A program made the translations under genes and the position numbers. A DNA stretch of 64,000 bases from contig NZ_LT607754.1 in NCBI RefSeq assembly GCF_900090285.1, forward strand, positions 4,056,001-4,120,000. The letters run 5' to 3'. The stretch comes from Micromonospora inositola (GTDB lineage: Bacteria; Actinomycetota; Actinomycetes; Mycobacteriales; Micromonosporaceae). This document shows, one piece after another, positions 1 to 8,428 of this stretch. The first letter of the stretch is position 1, and the number at the start of each line of letters is the position of its first letter. Below the pieces are notes generated by a model. The model saw only the letters and a list, made by a program, of their open reading frames with translations. It did not search any database and was not told where the DNA came from.

Positions 1-1
1 G

Positions 2-223
2 GCGCAGGGGCACGACAGCAGCGGCCGGAACACGGTGCGCGCGCCGGCGCGGGCCATCGGCTACCCGACGCTGCGCGGCTGGGCCCCGGCAGGGGACTTC
101 GAGGGTCATCTCAGCTTCGGCCTGGGCCTGCGCACCACCGGCGGTCCGCCGCCGGTGCGGCTGGCCGAATCGACCCGGCCCGACGGTGCCCACGTCGTCT
201 CGGTGGACGTGCGCCGCAGCTGA
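2..223 (+). CDS. C-terminal fragment of an AMIN-like domain protein
   Basis: The frame is open from base 2 to a TGA at 221-223, giving 73 residues with no start of their own, so the gene begins before the window. The visible tail has the segment GDFEGHLSFGLGLR followed by a proline-rich stretch and a final short strand. This resembles the end of the AMIN-like domain of actinobacterial secreted or lipid-anchored envelope proteins. The assignment is from remembered family pattern only; the signal peptide and most of the domain are outside the window. It is convergent with the next gene and separated from it by a strong hairpin. Confidence 0.55.
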   Translation, partial: AQGHDSSGRNTVRAPARAIGYPTLRGWAPAGDFEGHLSFGLGLRTTGGPPPVRLAESTRPDGAHVVSVDVRRS

Positions 224-230
224 CCGCAGG

Positions 231-266
231 CCGACCGCGCCGGCCCACGGGGGCCGGCGCGGTCGG
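231..266. terminator. Perfect 16-bp hairpin between convergent genes
   Basis: Bases 231-246 pair perfectly with 251-266 around a four-base ACGG loop. It lies 8 bases after the stop of the left gene and 12 bases beyond the stop of the convergent right gene, so it can end transcription from both sides. There is no T-run, which is common for terminators in high-GC actinobacteria. Confidence 0.7.
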
Positions 267-278
267 ATCAGGGGTGTG

Positions 279-554
279 TCAGGAGATCTCGCCCCGGACG
301 ATCGCCACGGCCACCCGACAAAACTCGTCCATGTCGGGATTGAAGCCGGCGGCGATGTCCGGGTGCAGCCCGGCGCGGGTCTCGTCGAGCAGCCGGCGGC
401 AGACCTCCTCGACGGGCTCGCCCGCGTAGCCGGACCGGACCCGGTCGATGGCCGCCTGCAGGGCCGAGGTCAGCTGATCCTCCAGCGGGCCGCGCAGCTT
501 CTGCTGCACGGCGTCGAGCCCGCTCGGGTCGAGCGTGACATGTGGCTCCGACAT
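279..554 (-). CDS. Small conserved-looking hypothetical protein (91 aa)
   Basis: I do not recognise the family. The protein starts MSEPHVTLDPSG and is predicted soluble and mostly helical, with acidic and arginine-rich faces and no signal peptide or membrane segment. I chose the ATG at 554 because GGGAG lies about 6 bases upstream; an in-frame upstream extension has no ribosome site. It follows the RusA-like gene on the same strand after about 47 bases and could share its transcript. Nothing in the sequence fixes a function. Confidence 0.6.
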   Translation of the reverse strand: MSEPHVTLDPSGLDAVQQKLRGPLEDQLTSALQAAIDRVRSGYAGEPVEEVCRRLLDETRAGLHPDIAAGFNPDMDEFCRVAVAIVRGEIS

Positions 555-601
555 CGGCGCTCCCTTCATCGGCGTCCGCGGTACCCCACCGCGGCCGTCG
601 G

Positions 602-1033
602 TCAAACCGCGGTGGGTACGGCGGCCACCCGGACCTGGTACGAGAAGTCCTCGGCCGGCTCCTCGACGTACGACAGCCGGCGGATCTGCCGATCGTCGTC
701 GTAGAGGGCGACGTCGACCAGGACGCCGAGGTGGGCCAGCCCGATGTTGGCTACCCGCTTCTTGTCCTGCAGCACCGCGCAGACCCCGCCCAGCAGCGTG
801 CTGGCGTCGGAGGTGCGGTGCCCGGGCGGGCAGCGCAGGGTCAGGTCCACCTCGATCGGCCCGTCGAGCGGGGTCCAGCCGGTGCGCTGGGCGGCCGCGC
901 AGGCCGCCTGGAGCAGGGCGCGGACCCGCGTCGCCTGCCGGTGCCCGGCGGCGAAGATGGACAGAGCCTCGGTCTTGACCGGGGGCAGGCCGCTCACCTC
1001 GAACGTCAGGGCGAGAGCGCGGGTGTCCTGCAC
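602..1033 (-). CDS. RusA-like (Holliday-junction resolvase fold) protein, copy 1
   Basis: 143 residues from a GTG at 1033, chosen because AGGAGG sits 5 bases upstream. The layout recalls RusA endonucleases: an early PPVK-type segment, a central acidic segment (TSDASTLLGGVCAVLQDK) in the place of the usual D-x-x-N-L-x-K-x-x-x-D, and YDDDRQIRRLSY near the end like the family's DDxQI strand. RusA enzymes cut Holliday junctions and are usually phage-encoded. A paralogue with the same blocks lies at 15077-15502. The N-L-K core is altered (ASTLLGG), so cleavage activity is uncertain and this may be a derived host family. Confidence 0.5.
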   Translation of the reverse strand: MQDTRALALTFEVSGLPPVKTEALSIFAAGHRQATRVRALLQAACAAAQRTGWTPLDGPIEVDLTLRCPPGHRTSDASTLLGGVCAVLQDKKRVANIGLAHLGVLVDVALYDDDRQIRRLSYVEEPAEDFSYQVRVAAVPTAV

Positions 1034-1249
1034 GACAACCTCCTCGTTGGGGACGATCCTGCCCAACCGGCGACGCGGCAGAGGGGGGTTCCCGCGATTA
1101 CCAACCGATCGGACGGGTCGGGGGTCGGCCGGAGGCGTATCGACTTCGACGGCGACGCGCTGGCTGCGGAGCTAGGCGAAACGCTAGTCCACCGGGGGCA
1201 CGCTGGGTAGCGTCGCCGTTCACTGGGTGGGACTCGGCGGGAAGGCGCA

Positions 1250-1488
1250 GAAGTGGGGTCGGCGTCTGCGAGGCGCAGGTCCAGGTGGACCGGGGTCTTG
1301 CCGGTACGCGGCTCGGGCACCTGGTTGACCCAGCTCGGCTCCGGTCCGGCCCCGCCGGGGCGGACGTCCACCCGGGCGTCGCCGTCACCGGTGTCGACCA
1401 CCTCGCCGTCGAGGATCCGGGCCCAGAATCCGGCCAGCACCGGGGCGTCGACGGCGTCCATGCAGAGGTCCTTGAAGCGCGCGATCAT
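1250..1488 (-). pseudogene. Truncated VOC (glyoxalase-like) protein
   Basis: From an ATG at 1488 the minus strand encodes about 78 residues typical of the actinobacterial glyoxalase-like/VOC family: opening MIARFKDLCMDAV, then a glycine- and proline-rich middle, WVNQVPEPRTGK and VHLDLRLADAD. Homology stops near base 1250. The same frame then runs into arginine- and serine-rich residues unlike the family, and the second half of the fold is absent. I read this as a gene truncated by deletion or frameshift. It is divergent from the transporter operon. Confidence 0.65.
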
Positions 1489-1563
1489 CCGGCCATCACG
1501 CCGCCCTGTGGGGCGGAACCCGGCCCACGCCGGGCGCTGTCGTTCCCGTCTCATGACGCTCAG

Positions 1564-1606
1564 GTTTCGTAGCGTGGCCGGTCGGGCACTGTTTGGCGCA
1601 CGAAAC
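1564..1606. promoter_or_regulatory. Inverted repeat upstream of the sugar-transporter operon
   Basis: GTTTCGT at 1564-1570 is repeated in inverted orientation as ACGAAAC at 1600-1606, about 105 bases before the binding-protein start. A dyad here would suit a repressor of carbohydrate uptake, but no cognate regulator is nearby and the arms are short. No convincing -35/-10 pair could be placed around it. Confidence 0.25.
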
Positions 1607-1711
1607 GTCCGGGGCCGGACGGATTTGTCGCCGCCCCACGCCCCGATCGTCTCGCCGTGCGCCGGGGCGCGGGCACCTCCCCCGGCTCTCGCCGAAGAAA
1701 GGGGGAGGGCG

Positions 1712-3001
1712 ATGACGACAGACCCCGACAAGGCCGCGGACCGGCGACGGCCACGGTTCCGCGCGGCGGCGGCAGCCGCCGCGCTGACGTTGGTGGCGCC
1801 GCTCGCGGCCTGCGGGTCCGGCGGTGACGGCGGTACGCCGACGATCAACCTGTACTACCCGCCGGAACAGAACCTGCAGAAGGTCGTCGACGAGTGCAAC
1901 GCGCAGGCCCAGGGGCGTTACCAGATCGCGTACCGGGTGCTGCCGCGGCAGGCCGACGAGCAGCGGGTGCAGCTGGTGCGCCGGCTCGCTGCGGAGGACA
2001 GCGGGATGGACGTGCTCGGCCTCGACGTCACCTGGACCCAGGAGTTCGCCAGCGCGGACTGGATCCGGGAGTGGACCGGCCAGGACAAGGCGGAGGTGGA
2101 GCAGGGCACCCTCACCGGGCCGCTGGACACCGCCCGCTACGAGGGCAAGCTCTACGCGGCGCCGAAGAACACCAACGTCCAGCTCCTCTGGTACCGCACC
2201 GACCTGTTGCAGCAGCCGCCGAAGACGTGGGACGAGATGATCTCCGCCGCCCAGCAGCTGAAGCAGCAGAACAAGCCGTACCAGGTGCTCACCATGGGCG
2301 CCCAGTACGAGGGTCTGGTCGTCCTCTACAACACCCTGGCCGAGAGTGCCGGCGGGAACATCCTCAGCGACGACGGCAAGCAGGCCGTGATGGACTCCGG
2401 CACCGTGAAGGCGCTCGACCAGCTGAAGAAGTTCGCCACGTCGGGCGTGACGTCGCCGTCGTTCAGCAACGCCATCGAGGATCCGGTCCGGCTGGAGTTC
2501 CAGTCCGGCACCGGCGCCTTCCAGGTCAACTGGCCCTTCGTCTATCCGGCGATGCAGGAGGCCAACCCGGAGCTGGCGAAGAAGGTCAAGTGGGCCCGGG
2601 TTCCCGGCATCGACGCGAACACCCCGAGCAAGGTCACCATCGGCGGCGTCAACATGGCCGTCAGCAGCTACTCGAAGCACCCGACGGAGTCGTTCGAGGC
2701 GGCCCGGTGCATCCGCAACGCGAAGAACCAGAAGTTCTCGGCGGTCAACGACGGCGTGCCGCCCACCATCGAAAAGGTCTACGACGACCCGGAGATGGAC
2801 AAGGCGTACCCGATGAAGGACACCATCCTGGAGGAGCTGAAGGAGCCGGCGGTCCGTCCGCTGACCCCCGCCTACCAGAGCATCTCCACGGTCATGTCGG
2901 CGATCCTGTCGCCGCCGTCGGGCATCCGGCCCGAGCAGACCGCGAACGAGCTGCGGGACGCCATCGCCGACGCCCTCGAGTCGAAGGGGGTCCTCCCGTG
3001 A
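1712..3001 (+). CDS. Carbohydrate ABC transporter substrate-binding lipoprotein
   Basis: 429-residue extracellular solute-binding protein that would capture a sugar outside the cell and deliver it to the two permeases that follow. The N-terminus has a charged arginine-rich stretch, a hydrophobic run of alanines and leucines, and the lipobox LAAC, marking a lipoprotein. The body shows the family-1 layout: TINLYY near the start, a PLDTARYEGKLYAAP-type hinge region, and a C-terminal helical lobe. The ATG at 1712 follows GGGGGAGG directly. Its stop overlaps the next start (GTGA). The overall set recalls trehalose/maltose importers such as LpqY-SugABC or ThuEFGK; the substrate is inferred, not shown. 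Confidence 0.9.
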   Translation: MTTDPDKAADRRRPRFRAAAAAAALTLVAPLAACGSGGDGGTPTINLYYPPEQNLQKVVDECNAQAQGRYQIAYRVLPRQADEQRVQLVRRLAAEDSGMDVLGLDVTWTQEFASADWIREWTGQDKAEVEQGTLTGPLDTARYEGKLYAAPKNTNVQLLWYRTDLLQQPPKTWDEMISAAQQLKQQNKPYQVLTMGAQYEGLVVLYNTLAESAGGNILSDDGKQAVMDSGTVKALDQLKKFATSGVTSPSFSNAIEDPVRLEFQSGTGAFQVNWPFVYPAMQEANPELAKKVKWARVPGIDANTPSKVTIGGVNMAVSSYSKHPTESFEAARCIRNAKNQKFSAVNDGVPPTIEKVYDDPEMDKAYPMKDTILEELKEPAVRPLTPAYQSISTVMSAILSPPSGIRPEQTANELRDAIADALESKGVLP

Positions 3002-3999
3002 GCATCAACGCCACTCCCACCGGTGCGGACGTCGCGGCCGACGAGACCGCCACCCGGTCCGGCGGCCGGCACGCCGCGGTGCCGGCCCAGCGGGCCGGCC
3101 GCCGGGCGAAGGCCCCGCTGAGCGAGAACAAGCGGGCCGAGCGTCGGCTCGGCTGGCTGCTCTGCGCGCCGGCCGCGCTGGTCATGGTGCTGGTCACCGC
3201 GTACCCGATCATCTACTCGGTCTGGCTGTCGCTCCAGCGTTTCGACCTGCGCTTCCCCGACCAGCGGGAGTTCATCGGGCTGGACAACTACGCCACCGTG
3301 CTGACCAACCAGTTCTGGTGGACGGCGTTCGGGGTCACCGCGCTCATCACCGTGGTCACCGTCGCGGTCGAGTTGGTGCTCGGCATGGGACTCGCGCTGA
3401 TCATGCACCGCACGCTGGTCGGCCGGGGCATCGTCCGCACCGCGGCGCTGATCCCGTACGGCATCGTCACGGTCGTCGCGGCCTTCTCCTGGCGGTACGC
3501 CTGGACCCCCGGCACCGGCTACCTGGCGAACGTCTTCGACGGCAGCGCGCCGCTGACCGAGCGGGCCAGCTCGCTGGCGATCATCATGCTGGCGGAGATC
3601 TGGAAGACCACGCCGTTCATGGCGCTGCTGCTGATGGCCGGCCTGGCCCTGGTCCCCGAGGACCTGCTCAAGGCGGCCTCCACCGACGGAGCGACCTCCT
3701 GGCAGCGGTTCACCAAGGTGATGCTGCCGGTGATGAAGCCGGCCATCCTGGTCGCCCTGCTGTTCCGCACGCTGGACGCGTTCCGGGTCTTCGACAACAT
3801 CTTCGTGCTCACCGCCGGCGGCAACGAGACCTCGTCCGTGTCGATGCTCGCCTACAACAACCTGATCCGGGGCCTGAACCTCGGCATCGGCTCGACGATG
3901 TCGGTGCTGATCTTCATCACGGTGGCGATCATCGCCTTCGTCTTCGTGAAGCTGTTCGGTACCGCTGCCCCGGGCAGCGACGACGGGGAGAGGCGCTGA
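2998..3999 (+). CDS. ABC sugar transporter inner-membrane permease (MalF type)
   Basis: 333 residues starting at a GTG that overlaps the binding-protein stop by four bases, so translation is coupled. A basic N-terminal tail of about 45 residues precedes roughly six membrane helices. The EAA loop that docks on the ATPase is clear in the segment containing [14 protein letters not shown] followed by VMLPVMKP. This is the first of two permeases of the importer; with the partner it forms the translocation channel. No transcription break is visible within the operon. Confidence 0.92.
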   Translation: MSINATPTGADVAADETATRSGGRHAAVPAQRAGRRAKAPLSENKRAERRLGWLLCAPAALVMVLVTAYPIIYSVWLSLQRFDLRFPDQREFIGLDNYATVLTNQFWWTAFGVTALITVVTVAVELVLGMGLALIMHRTLVGRGIVRTAALIPYGIVTVVAAFSWRYAWTPGTGYLANVFDGSAPLTERASSLAIIMLAEIWKTTPFMALLLMAGLALVPEDLLKAASTDGATSWQRFTKVMLPVMKPAILVALLFRTLDAFRVFDNIFVLTAGGNETSSVSMLAYNNLIRGLNLGIGSTMSVLIFITVAIIAFVFVKLFGTAAPGSDDGERR

Positions 4000-4000
4000 G

Positions 4001-4837
4001 ATGGCCACCGAAACCACCACGCGGGCGAAGCTTCGCTGGGGTCTGCTCGACGTGATCGTCGTCGTGTTCGCGCTGATCCCGGTGCTCTGGATCGCCTCGC
4101 TGTCGTTCAAGACCCCGGGCACCCTCACCGACGGGAAGTTCTGGCCCCGGGAGTGGACCCTGGACAACTACCGGACGATCTTCGACACCGACCAGTTCGT
4201 CCGGGCCCTGGCCAACTCGATCGGCATCGCGCTGATCGCCACCCTGATCGCGGTGGTGCTCGGCGCGATGGCCGCCTACGCGATCTCCCGGCTGGATTTC
4301 CCGGGCAAGCAGCTGCTGGTCGGCGTCTCCCTGCTGATCGCGATGTTCCCCCAGGTGTCGCTGGTGTCGCCGCTGTTCGAGATCGAGCGTCAGCTCGGCC
4401 TCTTCGACACCTGGCCGGGGCTGATCCTGCCGTACATCACCTTCGCCCTGCCGCTGGCCATCTACACACTGTCGGCGTTCTTCAAGCAGATCCCCTGGGA
4501 CCTGGAGAAGGCGGCGAAGATGGACGGCGCCACCCAGGGCCAGGCGTTCCGGCGGGTCATCGCCCCGCTGGCCGCGCCCGGGCTGTTCACCACGGCGATC
4601 CTGGTCTTCATCTTCTGCTGGAACGACTTCCTCTTCGCCATCACGCTCACCTCGACCGAGCGGGCCCGCACGGTGCCGGTGGCGCTGTCGTTCTTCACCG
4701 GCGAGTCGCAGTTCGAGGACCCCACCGGGGCGATCTGCGCCGCCGCCGTGGTGATCACCGTTCCGATCATCCTGTTCGTGCTCTTCTTCCAGCGCCGCAT
4801 CGTCTCCGGTCTGACCTCCGGCGCCGTCAAGGGATAG
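4001..4837 (+). CDS. ABC sugar transporter inner-membrane permease (MalG type)
   Basis: 278 residues with about six membrane helices. The ATG lies just after the stop of the first permease; GGGGAGAGG ends about 7 bases upstream. The EAA loop is in the segment with [14 protein letters not shown] and VIAPLAAPG. Length and motif match the second permease of CUT1 carbohydrate importers. It is followed within ten bases by the ATPase gene, giving an operon in the order binding protein, permease, permease, ATPase. Confidence 0.92.
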   Translation: MATETTTRAKLRWGLLDVIVVVFALIPVLWIASLSFKTPGTLTDGKFWPREWTLDNYRTIFDTDQFVRALANSIGIALIATLIAVVLGAMAAYAISRLDFPGKQLLVGVSLLIAMFPQVSLVSPLFEIERQLGLFDTWPGLILPYITFALPLAIYTLSAFFKQIPWDLEKAAKMDGATQGQAFRRVIAPLAAPGLFTTAILVFIFCWNDFLFAITLTSTERARTVPVALSFFTGESQFEDPTGAICAAAVVITVPIILFVLFFQRRIVSGLTSGAVKG

Positions 4838-4846
4838 GTGGTAACA

Positions 4847-6055
4847 GTGGCTGACATCGTGCTGGACAAGGTGAGCAAGCGGTTCCCGGACGGGACCGTC
4901 GCGGTGCAGGACGTCGACCTGGAGATCGCCGACGGCGAGTTCGTGATCCTGGTCGGCCCGTCGGGCTGCGGGAAGTCCACCACCCTCAACATGATCGCCG
5001 GGCTGGAGGACATCAGCTCGGGTGAGCTGCGGATCGCGGGGGAGCGGGTCAACGACAAGGCGCCCCGGGACCGGGACATCGCCATGGTCTTCCAGTCGTA
5101 CGCGCTCTACCCGAACATGACCGTGCGAGAGAACATGGCCTTCCCGCTGCGGCTGGCGAAGCTGGACAAGGCCACCATCGACGCCAAGGTCGACGAGGCG
5201 GCGAAGGTGCTGGAGCTGACCCCGCTGCTGGACCGCAAGCCGGCCAACCTCTCCGGCGGCCAGCGGCAGCGGGTGGCGATGGGCCGGGCAATCGTTCGGC
5301 AGCCGAAGGCGTTCCTGATGGACGAGCCGCTGTCCAACCTGGACGCCAAGCTACGGGTGCAGATGCGTACGGTGGTGTCCCGCCTGCAGAAACAGCTCGG
5401 CACCACCACCGTCTACGTGACCCACGACCAGACCGAGGCGATGACCCTCGGCGACCGGGTGGTCATCATGCGGGGCGGCGCGGTGCAGCAGGTCGGCCCG
5501 CCGCAGGAGCTGTACGACCACCCGCGTAACCTCTTCGTCGCCGGCTTCATCGGCTCGCCGTCGATGAACTTCCTGCACGCTGCCGTGGAGGACGGTCGCC
5601 TGCGTACCGCGCTGGGTGACGTGCAGATCGGCGAGCGGGTGCGCCGGCAGCTCGACGGCGCCGACGCCCCCCGGGAGCTGATCCTCGGCATCCGCCCCGA
5701 GCATTTCGAGGACGCCGAGCTGATCGACGAGGAGACCCGCCGCCGGGGCATGGAGTTCGAGGCGCCGGTGGACATCGTCGAGTCGATGGGCTCGGACAAG
5801 TACGTCTACTTCACCGTCGAGGGGGAGCGGGCCACCGCCGCCGAGCTGGAGGAGCTGGCCGCCGACGCGGGCGCGGCCGACTTCGCCGGGGCTGGGTCCA
5901 GCCTGGTCACCCGGCTCTCCGCCGAGTCGCCGGCGAGGGAGGGGGAGAACCGGCGGGTCTGGTTCAACCTGGACAAGATCCACCTGTTCGACCCGGCCAC
6001 CGGCCGGAACCTCACCCTGCACGAGGGCCGGGCGGCCGGCGCGCTCGCCGACTGA
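4847..6055 (+). CDS. ABC transporter ATP-binding protein, MalK/UgpC type
   Basis: 402-residue ATPase that powers the importer. In order: Walker A GPSGCGKST, Q-loop QSYALYP, signature LSGGQRQR, Walker B FLMDEPLSNLD, switch histidine in VTHDQ, then an extended C-terminal regulatory TOBE/OB region of about 160 residues as in MalK, UgpC and MsmX. I start it at the GTG at 4847 (MADIVLDK) because AGGTGG lies 5 bases upstream; an in-frame GTG at 4838 is closer to the previous stop but lacks a site. Such ATPases sometimes serve several importers. Confidence 0.92.
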   Translation: MADIVLDKVSKRFPDGTVAVQDVDLEIADGEFVILVGPSGCGKSTTLNMIAGLEDISSGELRIAGERVNDKAPRDRDIAMVFQSYALYPNMTVRENMAFPLRLAKLDKATIDAKVDEAAKVLELTPLLDRKPANLSGGQRQRVAMGRAIVRQPKAFLMDEPLSNLDAKLRVQMRTVVSRLQKQLGTTTVYVTHDQTEAMTLGDRVVIMRGGAVQQVGPPQELYDHPRNLFVAGFIGSPSMNFLHAAVEDGRLRTALGDVQIGERVRRQLDGADAPRELILGIRPEHFEDAELIDEETRRRGMEFEAPVDIVESMGSDKYVYFTVEGERATAAELEELAADAGAADFAGAGSSLVTRLSAESPAREGENRRVWFNLDKIHLFDPATGRNLTLHEGRAAGALAD

Positions 6056-6128
6056 CGGGATGCCGACGGGGGCCGGTGACAGCCGCCGCCGGCGCCCGTT
6101 CGCATCGAGGGGGATGCTCCAACGGATG

Positions 6129-6490
6129 TCACGGGGTGTTGAGGGAGGTGAAGTCGACGAGGAGGGCGGTGTGGACCTCGCGGGCGATGTAGCGCTCTAG
6201 GCAGCGCATGATCTCTTTCTTGCTGAGGCCTTGTTTGGTGCGTTTGTCGACGTAGGCGTGGGTGCGAGGGTCGTAGCGCATCCGGACCAGGGCGATGGTG
6301 TGCAGGGCTGAGTCGGCGGCCCTGTCGCTGCCGCGGTTGAGGCTGTGCCGGTCGGTGCGTCCGCTGCTGGCGGGGATGGGCGCGGCGCCGCAGAGGTGGG
6401 CCAGGGCGGCTTCGGAGCGCAGACGTTCGGCGTTGTCGCCGGCGGTGGTCAAGAGTTGACCGGCGACGTCGGGCCCGGCCCCATTCCCGG
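6129..6490 (-). pseudogene. IS110-family transposase, C-terminal remnant
   Basis: The minus strand encodes about 115 residues matching the end of IS110-type transposases: a TTAGDNAERLRSEAAL segment, ASSGRTDRHSLNRGSDR with the conserved serine region, LVRMRYDPRTHAYV and KEIMRCLERYIAREV. The N-terminal DEDD catalytic part is missing and no start is present. The remnant ends against the broken ynfA gene, so transposition or a later deletion may have damaged that operon. Confidence 0.8.
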
Positions 6491-6511
6491 CGGTGTGCGG
6501 CACCGACAGGA

Positions 6512-6745
6512 CTAGCCGCTGCGTGGGGCGTACGTGATGACGGCGACGCCGACGAGGCAGATGGCTGGGCCGATGATGTCGTAGCGGTCGGGGTGGAACT
6601 TGTCGACGACCATGCCTCAGGCGAGGAAGCCGGCGACGATCCACAACAGCCCTCGGTTTTCCCGCCAGCCCTGCAGACGAGCCAGGCCGCCGATTTCGGC
6701 GAGCGCGGCGAGTAGGAACAGCAGGATCGAGCGGGCAACCGTCAT
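6512..6745 (-). pseudogene. ynfA: YnfA-family (UPF0060) membrane protein, decayed
   Basis: YnfA proteins are four-helix inner-membrane proteins of about 108 residues. Here the start MTVARSILLFLLAALAEIGG and the end ([17 protein letters not shown] to TYAPR) are present, but about 33 codons of the middle are missing. A TGA stands where the family has tryptophan just before GMVVD. Near residue 22 a short segment reads correctly only in another frame, which suggests two compensating indels. The ATG overlaps the previous stop (ATGA), so it was the last gene of the MerR operon. Confidence 0.8.
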
Positions 6746-7059
6746 GCGTCGGACCGTCGCTGGACCACCTCGCGGTCGTGCTGGTCGTGCTGACCGCATG
6801 AGCAGTTGCCGCCGGCGCATCCGGCGCATCCGGCGGTGTGGCGGCCTTTGGTGGCCCACCACAAGGACAGGCCGGCGAGCACGGCTAGGGCGACGGCGAC
6901 GCCGGGCAGGAAGCGGTTCACCGCGGCCCAGCCGGCACCGCCGAGAATCCCAGCGGTCAGCAGCAGCGGCAGTACACAGCAGGCCGCGCAGGCGGTTGTC
7001 GCGAGTCCCGTCATGCTGGAGGGAAGCAGGCGGCGCAGCCGATCAGGAGGTGACGGCAC
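6742..7059 (-). CDS. Small cysteine-rich membrane protein of the MerR operon
   Basis: 105 residues from a GTG at 7059 preceded by AAAGGA; this start lies inside the end of the MerR gene, suggesting coupled translation. It has two hydrophobic segments (TTACAACCVLPLLLTAGI and FLPGVAVALAVLAGLSLWW) and a tail with CAGCAGGNCSCGQH. Paired cysteines in the first helix and a cysteine-rich tail recall mercury or other soft-metal transport proteins (MerT-like), but I cannot assign a family firmly. Its stop overlaps the ynfA start by four bases. Function inferred: metal handling under MerR control. Confidence 0.7.
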   Translation of the reverse strand: MPSPPDRLRRLLPSSMTGLATTACAACCVLPLLLTAGILGGAGWAAVNRFLPGVAVALAVLAGLSLWWATKGRHTAGCAGCAGGNCSCGQHDQHDREVVQRRSDA

Positions 7060-7492
7060 GGTCGTTCCTTTCGGCGAGTTCAGCGAAGGGCAGGGGGCAG
7101 CAGGCGCTGCCGGCGCAGGCGACCAGGTCGTCACAGCCGGCCGAGATGGCGGCTCGCAGGGTGTCGCGGATGACGGTCAGGTCTACCAACTTCTGTTCCA
7201 CCTCGACGAGCTTCTCCTTGGCCCTTGCCTGGAGTCCGCTGTCGGGTCGGCCGCTGTGCTGGTGTCGCCCGGCGTCGAGCAGGTCGGCGACCTCGTTGAG
7301 GGTGAAGCCGAGGCGCTGCGCGGTCTTGATGACCCGCAGCAGGGTGACGGTGTCGGACGGGTAGAGGCGGTGCCCGCCCGGCGACCGTTGCGGGGAGGCG
7401 AGCAGTCCCCGGCGCTCGTAGTAGCGCAGCGTCTGCAAATTGACTCCGGCCGCGTCGGCCAGCTGGCCGCTGCGCAGCCCCGACCCGGTCAT
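7043..7492 (-). CDS. MerR-family heavy-metal-responsive regulator
   Basis: 149 residues. The N-terminal winged helix is typical (LADAAGVNLQTLRYYERRG, then SPGGHRLYP), followed by a dimerisation coiled coil around KLVEVEQKLVDL and a metal loop near the end with CDDLVACAGSACCP. Those cysteines are where mercury- and related metal-sensing members bind ligand. The start overlaps the stop of the upstream gene by four bases. The operon promoter at 7853-7883 has the over-long spacer that MerR proteins act on, so autoregulation is likely. The actual metal is not determined. Confidence 0.9.
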   Translation of the reverse strand: MTGSGLRSGQLADAAGVNLQTLRYYERRGLLASPQRSPGGHRLYPSDTVTLLRVIKTAQRLGFTLNEVADLLDAGRHQHSGRPDSGLQARAKEKLVEVEQKLVDLTVIRDTLRAAISAGCDDLVACAGSACCPLPFAELAERNDRAVTS

Positions 7493-7845
7493 CTCTGAAC
7501 CCGGACAGACATGGCCCTCTCGGCGAGGGCATCGAGCACGTCGACGTGTGCCGCCGGTACCCGAACGTCCAGCATCAGCGAATCCGGGCCGGGTCGCGCG
7601 ATGTCGAAAGCGAAAAACGGGCAGCAGGACGATTCACGGGCCGTCAGATTCCGCGCAGTGTCCTCGACCTGCTCCGCGCCGTCGAGCTGCAACCGCAGAT
7701 GCTGTGCCGACAGCCGGTCGATACCCCGCACGGCTTCGGCGAAGAACTGATCGAACTCGGTGAGCCGCAGCGGCCGTTCAGCCGTCGGCAGGGTGCACGC
7801 GTCCGGCACCCAGGAGCCGCCCGTCGTGATGTGGTGGTCACTCAT
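7489..7845 (-). CDS. Conserved hypothetical protein leading the MerR operon (118 aa)
   Basis: I do not recognise an official family, though proteins of this shape occur before actinobacterial MerR genes. The start MSDHHITTGGSWVPDACTLP precedes a helical domain and a motif ARESSCCPFFAFDI with adjacent cysteines, which could bind a soft metal or an organometallic. No signal peptide or membrane helix. The ATG at 7845 is 7 bases after the -10 box, so the message looks leaderless. First gene of a four-gene operon with four-base overlaps. Confidence 0.7.
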   Translation of the reverse strand: MSDHHITTGGSWVPDACTLPTAERPLRLTEFDQFFAEAVRGIDRLSAQHLRLQLDGAEQVEDTARNLTARESSCCPFFAFDIARPGPDSLMLDVRVPAAHVDVLDALAERAMSVRVQR

Positions 7846-7852
7846 ACCCTGA

Positions 7853-7883
7853 CGGTAAGCCTGTACCTAGGTACCAGATGCAA
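7853..7883 (-). promoter_or_regulatory. MerR-type promoter with 19-bp spacer and central palindrome
   Basis: On the minus strand, TTGCAT (7878-7883) and TTACCG (7853-7858) are separated by exactly 19 bases. The spacer contains the 12-bp perfect palindrome GTACCTAGGTAC (7863-7874). A 19-bp spacer with a dyad is the hallmark of promoters that MerR proteins untwist. The -10 ends 7 bases before the ATG at 7845. Confidence 0.8.
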
Positions 7884-8145
7884 GCCGCGTGCTGCGTGCC
7901 ACTCGCCGAGGGCTTCCAGGTCGTCGCCAGGCCGTCGCAGGCCGCACAAGGTCGACCAACAACGGCCATTGGTGACGAGGTGCGCCCAGGTAGCACAGCG
8001 TCAACTGGACCTCGACCTGTGGAGCCGCTACCGCTTCACCAGTAGTTGGTGAACTGGAGAGCCCGGCTTGGTCCTGCGTCTAGTCGCCAGGAGCGTTGGC
8101 TCATCGGGCTGAGCAATGATCAGAACCTGTGGATGGTCCTCGGCG
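7884..8145. other. Non-coding stretch between MerR promoter and IS256 remnant
   Basis: About 260 bases with no frame that looks like a protein and no recognisable repeat. It probably consists of scrambled insertion-sequence and intergenic DNA. Confidence 0.4.
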
Positions 8146-8382
8146 GACCTCGACGTGCTGCTGGCCTTCTACGACTACCCCGCCGAGCACTGGATCCACC
8201 TGCGCACCACCAACCCGATCGAGTCCACCTTCGCCACCGTCAGGCTTCGCCAGCGAGTCACCAAGGGCCCCGGCTCCCGCGCCGCCGGCGTCGCGATGGC
8301 GTTCAAGCTCATCGAATCAGCACAGACCCGGTGGCGGGCCGTCAACGCACCCCACCTCGTCGCGCTGACAAGGCCCGCCTGA
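8146..8382 (+). pseudogene. IS256 (mutator)-family transposase, C-terminal remnant
   Basis: About 78 residues match the end of IS256-type transposases: LDVLLAFYDYPAEHWIHLRT, TNPIESTFATVRLRQRVTKG, SRAAGVAMAFKLIESAQTRW. The frame lacks the DDE N-terminal two thirds and a true start. No terminal repeat was found at the 3' side before the ArsR promoter. It is a relic of an insertion upstream of the next operon. Confidence 0.85.
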
Positions 8383-8393
8383 TTCCTCCCGGC

Positions 8394-8421
8394 TTGACGC
8401 ATGCCGATAACGGTATATGAT
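8394..8421 (+). promoter_or_regulatory. Promoter of the ArsR operon; leaderless start
   Basis: TTGACG at 8394-8399 and TATGAT at 8416-8421 have a 16-base spacer. The ATG at 8429 lies 7 bases after the -10, where transcription should begin. This decides the start against ATGs at 8417 and 8420, which lie inside the -10 box. Confidence 0.7.
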
Positions 8422-8428
8422 GGCGTCC

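Noticed and set aside
1006..1848. Long minus-strand gene covering the VOC region
   Set aside because: Only the segment 1250-1488 has family features; both ends are low-complexity and overlap the ABC leader.
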